From contig JAAYPH010000030.1 in the NCBI GenBank assembly GCA_012519955.1, positions 1 through 60,353 of the forward strand: a stretch of 60,353 nt of DNA, written 5' to 3'. The notes beneath the pieces are model-generated. The model searched no databases. It was not told the DNA's origin and saw only the letters and a list, made by a program, of their open reading frames with translations. This DNA comes from Candidatus Epulonipiscium sp. Lineage in GTDB: Bacteria > Bacillota > Clostridia > Lachnospirales > Defluviitaleaceae. The position numbers were made by a program, and so were the translations under genes. The stretch's first letter is position 1; every line of letters begins with the position of its first letter. Below, one piece after another: positions 8,598 to 17,813 of this stretch.

Positions 8598-10613
8598 ATG
8601 AATAAAAGTGATTTAAAAACATTTATGAATAGAGTTTTTCTCCAGCCTCATTTCTATATATTTGTTTTGTTTGTTTTTGGGGTTATTTTTCTATTCTATG
8701 AGCCGGTTATAGGATTTATTGCAATGCTGGTTTGTGCGGCCTCATCAGTTTTTACTCTTTTGTGGGGCAAGAAAAGAAGTCCATCCGAAGAAAGCATTCA
8801 AAGTGAAGTTTATGATCTTCATTCCATTCAAAAAGACTTATTATCTTATTTTCCTTTTCCATTTATCATGGTTGACGCTCATGGATGGATTAAATGGTAT
8901 AATTCGAAAATAGAAGATGTGATAAAAGAAAAGAATATCGTGAATAAAAATGTTCACAATCTATTTTCAGATATTACTGCCGATCAGTTTCCAAAGGGAA
9001 AAGAGCAGATAATAAAAACGATTACTATAGAAAATAGACACTATAAAGTGTATATAGATCGGGTATACCTATCCAATGCCAATGAAAAGCAGCGAAATAT
9101 GTACGGGCTTTATTTCATTGATAACACAAACCATATTATTTTAAAGGAAGAAAATTTAAAACAAAAAGTATCCATAGGGTTAATTTTTATTGATAATTAT
9201 GAAGAGGTTATGCAAAGTGTAGAGGATGTCAGAAGACCCCTACTCATTGCATTGATTGATAGAAAGCTAAATTCCTGGGCGCAGCAGGGAGAAGGTATCG
9301 TTAAAAAGTTGGAAAAAGACCAGTACCTTGCGCTGTTTAACAATGAACATTTAGAAGAATTCAGGCAGAAGAAATTTGAGATTTTAGATGAAATAAGACA
9401 AATTCACATAGGCAATGAGCTTCCTGTAACCTTAAGCATTGGTTTTGGCGTTAACGGAAAGACACTTCCCCAATCTATGGAATATGCAAAAGCAGCCATT
9501 GATTTAGCCTTAGGAAGAGGCGGGGACCAAGCGGTCATTAAAAATGTGGATAAATACTTATTTTACGGTGGAAAAACCAAGGAAGTTGAAAAAAGTACCC
9601 GCGTAAAGGCAAGAATGAAAGCCTATGCATTTCGTGAGATTATTGAAGAATCCGATGAAATTCTGATCATGGGTCATAAAAATCCGGATGTAGACTGCTT
9701 TGGTGCTGCTATAGGCGTTTATCGGGCAGCCCAATTACTAGGGAAAAAAGCTTATATTGTATTAAATGAGCCGACCAATGCAATTAAGACAGTCTACGAG
9801 AGAATCATCGCATCCAAAGAATATGAAGAAAAAATCTTTTTAAACAGTATTGAAGCTATAGGCCATACGGGTGAAAGAACTCTTGTAGTGGTTGTAGACG
9901 TTCATAGACCGAGTTATACGGAGTGCCCAGAGCTTTTAGAGTTAAGCAAAAACATTGTAGTATTCGATCATCACAGAAGAAGTGCCGAGTTCATAGAAAA
10001 TGCCGTATTAACTTATCTGGAACCGTTTATTTCTTCCACTTGCGAAATGATTGCTGAAATCTTACAGTACATTGTAGATAAGGTTAAGCTAAAGCCCATT
10101 GAAGCAGATATACTTCTTGCAGGGATTACCATTGATACGAAGAATTTTGTGTTTAAAACAGGGGTTAGAACCTTTGAGGCTGCTGCATTCTTAAGAAGAA
10201 ATGGTGCTGACAGTACGAGGGTTCGTATGCTTTTTCAAAATGATATGGAATCTTATAAAGCGAGGGCAGCAGCTGTTAAAGATGCACAAATTTATAGAAA
10301 CAATATGGCGATTTCCATTGCCCCTTCTGATATCAAAAATGGAGCAGTGATTGCAGCACAGGCAGCCGATGAGTTATTAAATATATCAGGCATTATAGCA
10401 TCCTTTGTTATGTGCTCGATCCAAAACGATATCATGATTAGTGCAAGATCCTTAGGAGATATCAATGTTCAGCTTATCATGGAAAAATTGGGCGGCGGAG
10501 GTCATCAGACCGTGGCAGGCGCTCAGTTTAGCGATACTTCCATTAGTGAGGCATACGATAAATTAATAGAAGCTATAGATGAATACTTAGAGGAAGGAGC
10601 CGAAAGAAGATGA
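8598..10613 (+). CDS. gdpP: Cyclic-di-AMP phosphodiesterase GdpP
   Basis: A 671-residue membrane phosphodiesterase that hydrolyses c-di-AMP. Order: two membrane helices (about 14-55), a PAS-like domain (about 75-150), a degenerate GGDEF domain (about 175-310), then a DHH domain from about 345 ([13 protein letters not shown]) with the DHH signature FDHH at residues 456-459, and DHHA1 with [11 protein letters not shown] near 635. Length is the family norm. Its last four bases (ATGA) overlap the rplI start. Part of the conserved DUF2232-gdpP-rplI-dnaB order. Confidence 0.96.
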   Translation: MNKSDLKTFMNRVFLQPHFYIFVLFVFGVIFLFYEPVIGFIAMLVCAASSVFTLLWGKKRSPSEESIQSEVYDLHSIQKDLLSYFPFPFIMVDAHGWIKWYNSKIEDVIKEKNIVNKNVHNLFSDITADQFPKGKEQIIKTITIENRHYKVYIDRVYLSNANEKQRNMYGLYFIDNTNHIILKEENLKQKVSIGLIFIDNYEEVMQSVEDVRRPLLIALIDRKLNSWAQQGEGIVKKLEKDQYLALFNNEHLEEFRQKKFEILDEIRQIHIGNELPVTLSIGFGVNGKTLPQSMEYAKAAIDLALGRGGDQAVIKNVDKYLFYGGKTKEVEKSTRVKARMKAYAFREIIEESDEILIMGHKNPDVDCFGAAIGVYRAAQLLGKKAYIVLNEPTNAIKTVYERIIASKEYEEKIFLNSIEAIGHTGERTLVVVVDVHRPSYTECPELLELSKNIVVFDHHRRSAEFIENAVLTYLEPFISSTCEMIAEILQYIVDKVKLKPIEADILLAGITIDTKNFVFKTGVRTFEAAAFLRRNGADSTRVRMLFQNDMESYKARAAAVKDAQIYRNNMAISIAPSDIKNGAVIAAQAADELLNISGIIASFVMCSIQNDIMISARSLGDINVQLIMEKLGGGGHQTVAGAQFSDTSISEAYDKLIEAIDEYLEEGAERR

Positions 10614-11056
10614 AAGTTATATTAACTCAAGATGTAAAAAAACATGGTAAAAAAGGTGATATTATAAATGTTAGCGATGGTTATGCAAGAAATTATTTAA
10701 TTCCTCAGGGATTAGGCATAGAAGCTACAAAAGCTTCCTTAAATGATTTAAACTTAAAAAAGAAAGCTGAAGATAAGAGAAAACAAGAGGAACTCAATGC
10801 AGCCAATCAATTAAAGGATGAATTAAAAGATAAAATTGTAAAAGTTAGCGTTAAGGCAGGAGAAGGAGGAAGATTGTTCGGTTCCGTAACTGCCAAAGAA
10901 ATTTCAGCTGCAGCTAAAAAACAATATAATCTCAATCTAGACAAGAAAAAGATTCAATTGGATGAACCTATTAGAACTTTAGGTAATCACATGGTTCCTA
11001 TTAAACTCCATCCACAAGTAACAGCAGAATTAACGGTTAAAGTGACTGAAGAATAA
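10610..11056 (+). CDS. rplI: Ribosomal protein bL9
   Basis: A 148-residue large-subunit protein. The N-terminal domain ([30 protein letters not shown] pattern, residues 3-32) binds 23S rRNA, a long lysine-rich helix (about 42-75) links to the C-terminal domain containing GGRLFGSVT. Length is typical. Its ATG overlaps the gdpP stop by four bases and dnaB follows after 20 bases, so translation is likely coupled in one operon. Confidence 0.97.
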   Translation: MKVILTQDVKKHGKKGDIINVSDGYARNYLIPQGLGIEATKASLNDLNLKKKAEDKRKQEELNAANQLKDELKDKIVKVSVKAGEGGRLFGSVTAKEISAAAKKQYNLNLDKKKIQLDEPIRTLGNHMVPIKLHPQVTAELTVKVTEE

Positions 11057-11076
11057 AAAATCAAAGGGGGCTAATT

Positions 11077-12417
11077 ATGGAGGAATCGAGATTGCAAAGA
11101 ATTCCCCCCCATAATATTGAAGCGGAACAATCCGTATTGGGTTCCATGATCATTGACAGGGAAGCTATTGCGTCTGCGGCAGAGATTTTAAGAGGAGATG
11201 ATTTTTACAGGCCCGATCACAAGATGATTTTTGAAGCTTGTATCGAACTCTTTAATCAAGGAGCCCCTGTCGATTTAGTAACCCTTAAAAGCCGTATTGA
11301 GGAAAAGGGATTGTTAGAGCAAATCGGGGGTATCGCCTATTTATCAGAATTAGCTTCCAGTGTTCCGACATCAGCCCATATTAAACAATATGCTAAAATC
11401 GTTGAAAGCAAATCGATTTTAAGAAGATTGATTAAAGCCAGCCAAGATATCATGGGACTTAGTTATGAAGCTAAGGAAGATGTAAATACGATTTTAAATC
11501 AGGCAGAACAAAGTATTTTTCATATTTTACAAAATAAGCATACGGAAGATTTTTCTTCTATGCGGGAAGTGCTTTTATCCGCATTTGAAAAGATAGAACA
11601 AATCTATAGAAATCAAGGAAAAGTAACAGGGCTTTCTACCGGTTTTATAGATTTAGACTATAAAACGGCAGGACTTCAGCCCTCAGACTTAATTTTGGTG
11701 GCTGCAAGACCTTCCATGGGTAAGACAGCTTTTGCCCTTAATATTGCTCAACATGCGGCGGTACGGGAGAAAGTACCGATTGCCGTCTTTAGCCTTGAAA
11801 TGTCAAAGGAGCAGCTGGTCAATCGTATGCTTTGTGCGGAGGCTATGATCGATGCGCAGAAACTTAGAACAGGTGCTATGAATCAAGAGGATTGGGTAAA
11901 AATTGCGAGAGCCATGGGGACCCTTGCGGAAGCGCCTATTTATATTGATGATACGCCGGGTATTTCCGTCATGGAAATGAGAGCAAAGTGCAGGAGACTT
12001 AAATTAGAAAAGGGTCTTGGACTCATTTTAATCGACTATCTGCAGCTTATGAGCGGCAGCGGCAAGTCCGATTCCAGGCAACAGGAAATCTCTGAAATCT
12101 CAAGATCCTTAAAAGCGCTGGCAAGGGAAATGGAAGCCCCAGTGATTGCCCTGTCTCAGCTTAGCCGTGCCTGTGAAACCAGGGCAGATCATAGACCGAT
12201 GCTTTCAGATTTAAGGGAATCCGGTGCTATAGAACAGGATGCCGATGTGGTAATGTTTTTATATAGGGATGAATATTACCATCCGGATACAGAAAAGAAA
12301 AATCAGGCAGAAGTGATTATAGCAAAGCAAAGAAACGGTCCGACTGGGACTGTAGATTTGGTTTGGTTAGGACAGTATACAAAATTTGCAAATATGCAAA
12401 AAGCAGATTCTATATGA
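11077..12417 (+). CDS. dnaB: Replicative DNA helicase DnaB (DnaC in Bacillus)
   Basis: A 446-residue hexameric 5'-3' helicase of the replication fork. The N-terminal domain (about 8-110) starts IPPHNIEAEQSVLGSM; the RecA-like motor has Walker A ARPSMGKTAF, the SLEMSKEQLVNRML segment, Walker B LILIDYLQLM and the arginine-rich C-terminal loop AKQRNGPTGT. No intein or insertion is present. Ribosome binding site AAAGGGGG. Last gene of the rplI operon, ending in a strong terminator. In Bacillus purA often follows; here purA lies 21 kb away. Confidence 0.97.
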   Translation: MEESRLQRIPPHNIEAEQSVLGSMIIDREAIASAAEILRGDDFYRPDHKMIFEACIELFNQGAPVDLVTLKSRIEEKGLLEQIGGIAYLSELASSVPTSAHIKQYAKIVESKSILRRLIKASQDIMGLSYEAKEDVNTILNQAEQSIFHILQNKHTEDFSSMREVLLSAFEKIEQIYRNQGKVTGLSTGFIDLDYKTAGLQPSDLILVAARPSMGKTAFALNIAQHAAVREKVPIAVFSLEMSKEQLVNRMLCAEAMIDAQKLRTGAMNQEDWVKIARAMGTLAEAPIYIDDTPGISVMEMRAKCRRLKLEKGLGLILIDYLQLMSGSGKSDSRQQEISEISRSLKALAREMEAPVIALSQLSRACETRADHRPMLSDLRESGAIEQDADVVMFLYRDEYYHPDTEKKNQAEVIIAKQRNGPTGTVDLVWLGQYTKFANMQKADSI

Positions 12418-12424
12418 TAAGTTT

Positions 12425-12469
12425 AAAATCCAGTTCTTCTTCCCTTTTAGGGAGGAGGAACTGGATTTT
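12425..12469. terminator. Strong bidirectional terminator
   Basis: A 21-base-pair stem with two G-U pairs (AAAATCCAGTTC.../...GAACTGGATTTT) around a TTT loop between the convergent dnaB and histidine kinase genes. Confidence 0.85.
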
Positions 12470-12485
12470 CTTTAATTCTAAAAAA

Positions 12486-13757
12486 CTATATAGTTGCTTG
12501 AAAGATAAACCAACCATCCTCGGCTGCAAATCGAAATACCCCTCCATGCTTTTCTACGATATGCACCATACTTTTTGTACCAAAGCCATGGCCTTCTTCT
12601 TTGGATACAGGGATACCCTCATGCAATATTGGTTCGGTTTGATAGCTGTTTCTAATGTCAATGCATAGCTTATTATTTTTAGAATACATACGCAGCTTAA
12701 TAGAGCGCCTGCTGCTTTCTTTTATCTTTTCGCAGGCATGTATGGCGTTTTCCAAAGCATTTGAGAGTAACGAGCAAAGCTCCGTATCACTGAAGGGAAG
12801 GGAGTCTGGCAGCCTTGCATCTACGCTTAAGAGGATTTCTGATTGCTTGGCTTTGAAAGCAAAAGAGGACAAAATCAGATTGATGGTTTCATTTTCGCAA
12901 AAGCGCATAGGTGTGATGGCATCTATGTCGGACTGGGCAGTTTTTAGATATTCAATAATCTCTTCTAAACGACCCTCTGAAGCTAACCTCCGTAAAAGGG
13001 AGAAGTGGTGGCGCATATCGTGTCGATAGGCTGCAGCAGTCTGCTGAAGCTGCTTAAGAGAAGCAAACTCCGTTTGCGCCTGCTTAAACTGTGTAGCCAA
13101 CATATCCCGTTCTCTTTGAATCCTTACTTGTTTTTGCGTTTCGGCATAGTAAAAGAGGACAAATATAATATAGAATGCGGATGTCGCAAAGGGCATAAAC
13201 TGCACTGCCATTCGTGATCCGCGGTACATAAAATTGGTGTAAACTGTTGAGGTATGTTCAAAGACATAATAAAAAACCGGCATAGCTCCAAGCAGAAGGC
13301 AGGATTCAACAGATCGCTCCATGAGGTGCCGCACAGACTTCATAGCATATTTTTTTAGAAAATAATACATCAGAAATGCAGTGACAATATAACCGACATG
13401 GTTCATAGTCACATTGTCAAAAGCGGCCCCTAAAACAGTACCGATATATCGGGGAAACTGGTAGCACAGAAAGGAAAGACACACACTGGTGAGTGCAATT
13501 AGCCACGGACGTTTTAAGTAAAAGGCGATAAAAATAACTGTCGTCAAATGGGTAATCAGTGGATATAATTTAAACGTTATATCCATACCCCATGTCCATA
13601 GGGAGAGAAGCTGGAGCGTAAACACAAAAACGACAAAGCCCCCAAAAACCAGATGATTTTTCCTGTTAAGTACCATTCCGGCGAAGCTGACTGCAACACC
13701 CGTACCGAATAGCAGGGCAACAAAGTAGCGAGAGAATTCAATGATTAGTTCTATCAT
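12486..13757 (-). CDS. GHKL (AgrC-like) sensor histidine kinase
   Basis: A 423-residue membrane kinase. Six or so hydrophobic helices fill residues 1-205, a coiled coil follows (about 205-245), then the phosphorylation segment AAYRHDMRHHF (about 244-254) and an ATPase domain with N-box LLSNALENAIHAC and glycine box GHGFGTKSM. This architecture is that of kinases paired with LytTR response regulators; the ligand is often a peptide. It starts four bases after the stop of the response regulator gene, with GGAGG upstream. That regulator is disrupted, so this kinase may now lack its partner. No agrB or agrD-like gene is visible nearby. Confidence 0.88.
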   Translation of the reverse strand: MIELIIEFSRYFVALLFGTGVAVSFAGMVLNRKNHLVFGGFVVFVFTLQLLSLWTWGMDITFKLYPLITHLTTVIFIAFYLKRPWLIALTSVCLSFLCYQFPRYIGTVLGAAFDNVTMNHVGYIVTAFLMYYFLKKYAMKSVRHLMERSVESCLLLGAMPVFYYVFEHTSTVYTNFMYRGSRMAVQFMPFATSAFYIIFVLFYYAETQKQVRIQRERDMLATQFKQAQTEFASLKQLQQTAAAYRHDMRHHFSLLRRLASEGRLEEIIEYLKTAQSDIDAITPMRFCENETINLILSSFAFKAKQSEILLSVDARLPDSLPFSDTELCSLLSNALENAIHACEKIKESSRRSIKLRMYSKNNKLCIDIRNSYQTEPILHEGIPVSKEEGHGFGTKSMVHIVEKHGGVFRFAAEDGWFIFQATI

Positions 13758-13761
13758 TCGG

Positions 13762-14404
13762 TTACTGTTCCTCCATTTGATAATTTAGATATTGCTGTTT
13801 AGTGTCCTTTGCTTTTCCCTGAGCAACAGGAATTGTATCAAGGGTCTGTAAAGTCATAAGTTGATTTTCGATGGTGTCTATAAATTGCATATTCACAATA
13901 TAGGAGCGGTGGGGTTTGATAAAGCATCCATACTTCATAAGTTGATCACAGACGGAAGAAAAAGGTTCTGTACATTGGATTACTTTACCGGAGCGTAAAT
14001 GATACAAGACATTTCTGCCGATAATCTCGGCAAAAACCAAGTTGGAGATCAGGATTCTTTGAATGCCTTCACTGCTTTTTACAACAATCGCAGCTTCATT
14101 ATTCTCCACTTTTATATGTTCTAAAACTTCGTCCAAGGTAAAGAAGAATTTTTCTTTTGTGATAGGCTTTAGGACATAGTTGATGGCTTTCACCGAATAG
14201 CTTTCTAAAGCAAACTCAGTGGATGAGGTAAAGAATAAAATCGGTGCGGTTTTGTCAAAACCGCGGATTTCCTTTGCCGCATCAATGCCCATTAATCCCG
14301 GCATATTCGCAGCTAAAATTTTTAGATATTCTATATAAATTGATGAGTTGTACAATATTGGAGAGTTCATCAATATTGTCATCGCAGATCGCAATCTGTA
14401 TCAT
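13762..14404 (-). pseudogene. LytTR response regulator with internal out-of-frame deletion
   Basis: An AgrA/LytR-type regulator whose receiver is broken. From ATG 14404 (GGAGG eight bases upstream) the frame reads MIQIAICDDNIDEL and continues to CEYA, then runs to a stop at codon 41. The rest of the receiver (MPGLMGIDAAKEIRG, FFTSS, KPIT) and an apparently intact LytTR domain (about 115-205 of the second frame) continue in the +1 frame to 13762. Comparing the two parts with normal receivers, about 20-25 codons are missing at the junction (near 14300), including the phosphoacceptor aspartate that precedes MPG. The second frame has no good start codon. A rescued LytTR fragment from a TTG is conceivable but unphosphorylatable. 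Confidence 0.82.
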
Positions 14405-14579
14405 CAGGATTCCTCCATTTCTTTTTTGTATTTTACCATAATAGTTCAATATCCGCACTATATTTTGTGAAAAATTATGTTTTATGTCAAAAAAAACATG
14501 CTTCATGCAAAAAATAGTTTTTTAAAAAGAAATTTTGATACATTTTTATATACTACCAATAGAAAAAGGAGGAATTTAA

Positions 14580-14966
14580 ATGAAAAAATTATTAGTACTT
14601 ATGATGGTATTTGTTATGTCGATAAGCCTGGCAGCCTGTGGCGGTGAATCTTCATCAACTTTCTCACAAAATACAGAACCGCAATATACAGCAGAGCAAC
14701 AAGCCCTTGCTCAAGAATTCTCAGACATGGTAGATGCGTATAATGAGATTGTTGATAAGGTAAATGCAAGCCCTGAACTTTTAAGCCACGAAGAGCTTGT
14801 TGATGTTATGAATAAGATTTCTGAAGAGATTACTGCAGCAGACCAATATTTTGCTGATCCAGAAATACTTACCCCTGAGGTTATGAATGGTCTTAAGACT
14901 GTCATTGATGCAGCTTACGATTTCATCGCTGATGTTGAAGAACTTCTGAAACAAATCGAAGGCTAA
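14580..14966 (+). CDS. Small secreted lipoprotein
   Basis: A 128-residue protein with a lipoprotein signal: KK, a hydrophobic stretch and lipobox SLAAC, so Cys20 would be lipidated after cleavage. The mature part is acidic and helical, with no family I recognise. Strong AAAGGAGG ribosome binding site. It is divergent from the broken response regulator with 175 bases between the starts, so it may once have been a target of that two-component system (inference). Followed by a strong terminator. Confidence 0.85.
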   Translation: MKKLLVLMMVFVMSISLAACGGESSSTFSQNTEPQYTAEQQALAQEFSDMVDAYNEIVDKVNASPELLSHEELVDVMNKISEEITAADQYFADPEILTPEVMNGLKTVIDAAYDFIADVEELLKQIEG

Positions 14967-15039
14967 TACGAATTTCTATATGAAATACTAATGTAGTTGT
15001 AGAGAGCCTTTAATCCCTTCCAAAAAGTATATAATAGAT

Positions 15040-15090
15040 AAAACCTTCTGGATTAATGTTTTACTTTAGCATTAATCCAGAAGGTTTTTT
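15040..15090. terminator. Terminator after the lipoprotein gene
   Basis: A 19-base-pair perfect stem (AAAACCTTCTGGATTAATG and its complement) with an 11-base loop and a T-run; it can also serve the convergent gene at 15111-15401. Confidence 0.9.
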
Positions 15091-15110
15091 AAAATCCTGT
15101 AATGCTTTTA

Positions 15111-15401
15111 TTATTTTTCAGTACTCTTTATCTCACTAATTTTTTGATTAAGGGTGTCAATGTTTTCTTTATGGGTCTTTATTTTGGTACATAATTCAAG
15201 TATTGTTTCGTCGCCTTCGGTGTTGCTATTATACTTATCAAAGCAATATTTCCCCAGCTCGATATAAAGTTTTTTGATGCTTTCTTCTTCTGCGTTGATG
15301 TTAAGGTTTAACTTTGTTATTTCAACCACTTCTCCAGATTTTTTTGCAGCACTCTGTGCCGCAGCCCCTATTTTCTTGCTTAAATTATCGAACATAGCCA
15401 C
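15111..15401 (-). CDS. Small helical protein, family not identified
   Basis: A 96-residue charged helical protein. The N-terminal pattern (FDNLSKKIGAAAQSAAKKSGEVVEITKLN) and the middle LYIELGKYCFDKY resemble the front half of clostridial proteins that end in a zinc ribbon; here there is no CxxC pair and the protein ends in a coiled coil. The GTG at 15401 has GGGAG at seven bases; an ATG two codons later is the alternative. Single gene between a MerR gene and a lipoprotein gene. Function unknown. Confidence 0.65.
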   Translation of the reverse strand: MAMFDNLSKKIGAAAQSAAKKSGEVVEITKLNLNINAEEESIKKLYIELGKYCFDKYNSNTEGDETILELCTKIKTHKENIDTLNQKISEIKSTEK

Positions 15402-15492
15402 CTTAATCTCCCTTTGTTTATCTTGTCTAAGTATTCTTAATTTTACATAAATATTATACTAGCTCTTAAAGTAAATTTCTACTATTTTTTTA

Positions 15493-15520
15493 TTGATTAT
15501 ATGTAAATTTATGGTATACT
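15493..15520 (+). promoter_or_regulatory. Promoter for the MerR-type gene
   Basis: TTGATT, a 16-base spacer and TATACT, 40 bases before the ATG. Confidence 0.5.
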
Positions 15521-15559
15521 ATGAATATAACTGGAAATTTTTGATGATGGGGTGAAACT

Positions 15560-16135
15560 ATGGAGGAAAAAAGGTATAGTATTTCGGAAGCGTCCGAGAT
15601 GCTAAATTTAGAAACACATGTACTTCGGTATTGGGAAGAAGAACTGAATTTAGAGATTCCAAGAAATGAAATGGGGCATAGATATTATACCGATGAGGAG
15701 ATTAGAATCTTCGAAAGCATTAAGCACTTTAAGGAACAGGGACTTCAGCTTAAAGCAATTAAAGCTGCGATTTCTAATCAGGATGAAAATGAAGAGTATG
15801 CCCTTAAACTTAGCCATGAAAATGAAATAGATATAACCAATCCAGGGGATGAAAAGGTAAAACAGTTTCAATTGATGATGAAGAATTTATTTAAAGAAGC
15901 TTTAATTGAACATAATCATATTATAAAGAAAGAGTTAAAGGAAGAGTTAAAGCAGGACTTAAGGGAAGAAATGTCTGCCCAGATTAAATTGTTAGAAAAA
16001 GAATATGAACAAAGAGATAAAGAACGGTACAAAAGATTGGATGAAGTCTTAAGAGAAGTTCAGAGTATGAGAAAAGAAACGGCAGCTGCCATCAACAGAA
16101 AAATTCCTTGGTATAAACAAATTTTTGGAAGATAA
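15560..16135 (+). CDS. MerR-family regulator with long coiled-coil tail
   Basis: A 191-residue DNA-binding protein. Residues 5-75 form a MerR winged helix (YSISEASEMLNLETHVLRYWEEEL, then GHRYYTDEEI). The rest is a highly charged coiled coil (about 110-178) ending KIPWYKQIFGR, without the effector cysteines of metal-sensing MerR proteins. The layout recalls RacA-like or DUF3967-type chromosome or sporulation proteins more than a drug or metal sensor. Ribosome binding site GGGGTG. Single gene with its own promoter and terminator. Confidence 0.82.
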   Translation: MEEKRYSISEASEMLNLETHVLRYWEEELNLEIPRNEMGHRYYTDEEIRIFESIKHFKEQGLQLKAIKAAISNQDENEEYALKLSHENEIDITNPGDEKVKQFQLMMKNLFKEALIEHNHIIKKELKEELKQDLREEMSAQIKLLEKEYEQRDKERYKRLDEVLREVQSMRKETAAAINRKIPWYKQIFGR

Positions 16136-16159
16136 AAATCGCCCTTCGGGGCGATTTTT
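16134..16159. terminator. Terminator with UUCG tetraloop
   Basis: AAAAATCGCCC-TTCG-GGGCGATTTTT: an 11-base-pair stem closed by a C(UUCG)G tetraloop, between the convergent MerR and ferredoxin genes, usable in both directions. It overlaps the last bases of the MerR gene. Confidence 0.93.
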
Positions 16160-16168
16160 GCTGGCTTA

Positions 16169-16339
16169 TTAAGCTGGATTTGGAGCATCTACAGGACAAG
16201 CGTCTGCACAAGCACCACATTCAATACATTCATCTGCATTGATTTCGTATTTTCCATCTCCTTCAGAAATACAGGAAACAGGGCATTCTGGTTCACAAGC
16301 GCCGCAGCTGATACAATCATCATTTATTACATAAGCCAT
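16169..16339 (-). CDS. 2[4Fe-4S] clostridial ferredoxin
   Basis: A 56-residue ferredoxin read directly from the minus strand: begins MAYVINDDCISCGACEPECP, has a second CIECGACADACP cluster motif and ends PVDAPNPA. Both cysteine sets (CxxCxxCxxxCP) are complete, so it should carry two low-potential [4Fe-4S] clusters for fermentative electron transfer. GAGGAGGTG lies seven bases upstream of the ATG. The nrdG gene lies 79 bases upstream on the same strand, so they could be co-transcribed. The protein length is the family norm. Confidence 0.96.
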   Translation of the reverse strand: MAYVINDDCISCGACEPECPVSCISEGDGKYEINADECIECGACADACPVDAPNPA

Positions 16340-16418
16340 GACTACACCTCCTCAGAATATTGGATACAAGCATATTGTATACTAATTGCTTAAATTTTAC
16401 AAGTAAAATGTTAATTTC

Positions 16419-16919
16419 TTATTGTTCCCAAAATACTATTTTATTATTCTTTTTAGACAGGTTGACATCAATGATTCTTTGATTGGAAGATCCCCTGAAG
16501 GATAAAGTTAAATCTCTTTTTTCCAGGATAAAGGGTCCATCCACCAGTACATCAATTTCATTTAAAAATTCATTCCACAAAGGATTATTTTCTTTTAATA
16601 TGTTTTCATATGTATAGCCTGTATAAACCCATACGTCCCACGGGAGGGTATGGCAGAACCTGGCTATTTCTGTACAGGCTTCTGGCTGCATGAAAGGATC
16701 TCCACCGGAGAAAGTGATTCCTTTTTGGAGTTTTATTGTTTTTAAGGTTTCGATGATTTCTTCTGTAGATGTTTCAAACCCACCGTCTAAAGGGTGGGTG
16801 TTTGGGTTATGGCATCCCTTACAATGATGTATGCACCCTTGGGTCCAAAGGACTGTTCTAAGGCCTGGACCATCTACAATGCTGTCTCGCGTGAGCGGCG
16901 AAGCAAGGCGTATTTTCAT
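16419..16919 (-). CDS. nrdG: Anaerobic ribonucleotide reductase activating protein
   Basis: A 166-residue radical-SAM activase. The cluster motif is CIHHCKGC (about residues 29-36), with GGDPFMQP for SAM binding (about 73-80). In this family the protein generates the glycyl radical on NrdD for anaerobic dNTP synthesis. The nrdD gene is not adjacent, which is less common. Short length and the absence of an extra ferredoxin insert argue against a PFL activase; the real pflA is at 18325-19053. Confidence 0.9.
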   Translation of the reverse strand: MKIRLASPLTRDSIVDGPGLRTVLWTQGCIHHCKGCHNPNTHPLDGGFETSTEEIIETLKTIKLQKGITFSGGDPFMQPEACTEIARFCHTLPWDVWVYTGYTYENILKENNPLWNEFLNEIDVLVDGPFILEKRDLTLSFRGSSNQRIIDVNLSKKNNKIVFWEQ

Positions 16920-17037
16920 TTTGCATCCCTCTTTAATTGTATTTTGAGCTAGGAATAATGCTTTCTTATATTAGCATAAAAAACAAGATAATTAAAGATT
17001 TCTCCTTATATAAAGCACTGAAAAAATTAGAAAAATA

Positions 17038-17067
17038 TTGATTTTATGGGTTATTTTAATATATAAT
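17038..17067 (+). promoter_or_regulatory. Promoter of first paralogous membrane gene
   Basis: AAAAATA followed by TTGATT, an 18-base spacer and TATAAT. The same arrangement, including the upstream AAAAATA, precedes the second paralog at 17746-17775. Confidence 0.7.
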
Positions 17068-17107
17068 GAATGAGATTGATATTAATACATATTTAGGAGG
17101 TAAGAAA

Positions 17108-17644
17108 ATGAACGAGTTAGAATTACTTTTAGGGTTAGGTATTGCAGCAGGCGTCATATTTATTATTCTTGTTATTGGTCTTATATTTTATATTCTAAAG
17201 TCTATCGGGTTATTTGGGATGGCTAAAAAGGTAGGTATACAAAATGCATGGCTTGCATGGATTCCTGTGGGAGATCAGTACATTACAGGAAAACTTGTTG
17301 GAAAAATTAATTTATTTAATAATGAAATCAATAACTTGGAAATTATTCTTCCCATCGTGAATATAATAACTTTTGCGTTAGCTAGAAAATCATTTTTAGG
17401 CGGTCTTATTACGACAGCTTTTGCGGTATTAAATTTTGTAGTGCTTTATTATCTGTATAAGAAATATAAAGGAGACAAAGCTGTTGGAATGTTAATCTTA
17501 AGCATTATCATTCCGGTTATGGCGCCTATTTTCCTGTTTACCTTAAGAAATGCAGAACCTATTGGGGGATTTTATTATGGCTCTAATGAGAGATCTAATG
17601 ATGGGTTTACTGAGGGCTCCGATGATTATCAACCAAATATGTAA
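17108..17644 (+). CDS. Membrane protein, tandem paralog 1
   Basis: A 178-residue integral membrane protein with an N-terminal helix (about 6-30), a conserved polar segment (GLFGMAKKVGIQNAWLAWIPVGDQY), two or three further helices (about 78-125) and a last one (about 130-150) ending in FLFTLRNAEPI; the C-terminal tail is acidic and Asn/Gly-rich. About 60 percent identical by eye to the next gene. The MA.KAGI..PWLAWIPV pattern occurs in small uncharacterised Firmicute membrane proteins. Start chosen at 17108 because TAGGAGG lies just upstream. Function unknown. Confidence 0.8.
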   Translation: MNELELLLGLGIAAGVIFIILVIGLIFYILKSIGLFGMAKKVGIQNAWLAWIPVGDQYITGKLVGKINLFNNEINNLEIILPIVNIITFALARKSFLGGLITTAFAVLNFVVLYYLYKKYKGDKAVGMLILSIIIPVMAPIFLFTLRNAEPIGGFYYGSNERSNDGFTEGSDDYQPNM

Positions 17645-17659
17645 CGGTATTTAAAAGCC

Positions 17660-17685
17660 AAAGCCGCAGATTTCTGCGGCTTTAT
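17660..17685 (+). terminator. Terminator after paralog 1
   Basis: AAAGCCGCAGA-TT-TCTGCGGCTTT hairpin. The same stem with an AA loop follows paralog 2. Confidence 0.8.
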
Positions 17686-17745
17686 ACTTAGATACTTAAA
17701 GTTTTGTTTCTGTAAAAATAAAATATTAATAAAATTTTAAAAATA

Positions 17746-17775
17746 TTGATTTTACAGCCTGTTTTGATATATAAT
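17746..17775 (+). promoter_or_regulatory. Promoter of second paralogous membrane gene
   Basis: TTGATT, an 18-base spacer and TATAAT, preceded by AAAAATA; duplicated from the promoter at 17038-17067. Confidence 0.7.
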
Positions 17776-17813
17776 AAAAAAGATTATTATTACTATATTA
17801 AGGAGGTAGCGTA

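Noticed and set aside
12655-13217. Plus-strand open frames opposite the histidine kinase gene.
   Set aside because: They are antisense shadows of an excellent minus-strand coding sequence with membrane helices and kinase motifs.
14282-14506. A separate small gene of 74 codons before the response regulator.
   Set aside because: Its second half is the start of the broken response regulator receiver; the first half is upstream non-coding sequence, so it is not an independent gene.
14970-14986. ATTTCTATATGAAAT palindrome after the lipoprotein gene as another copy of the short palindromic repeat.
   Set aside because: The arms are shorter, the spacer is not eight bases and the GGAAAT core is absent, so it is probably unrelated.
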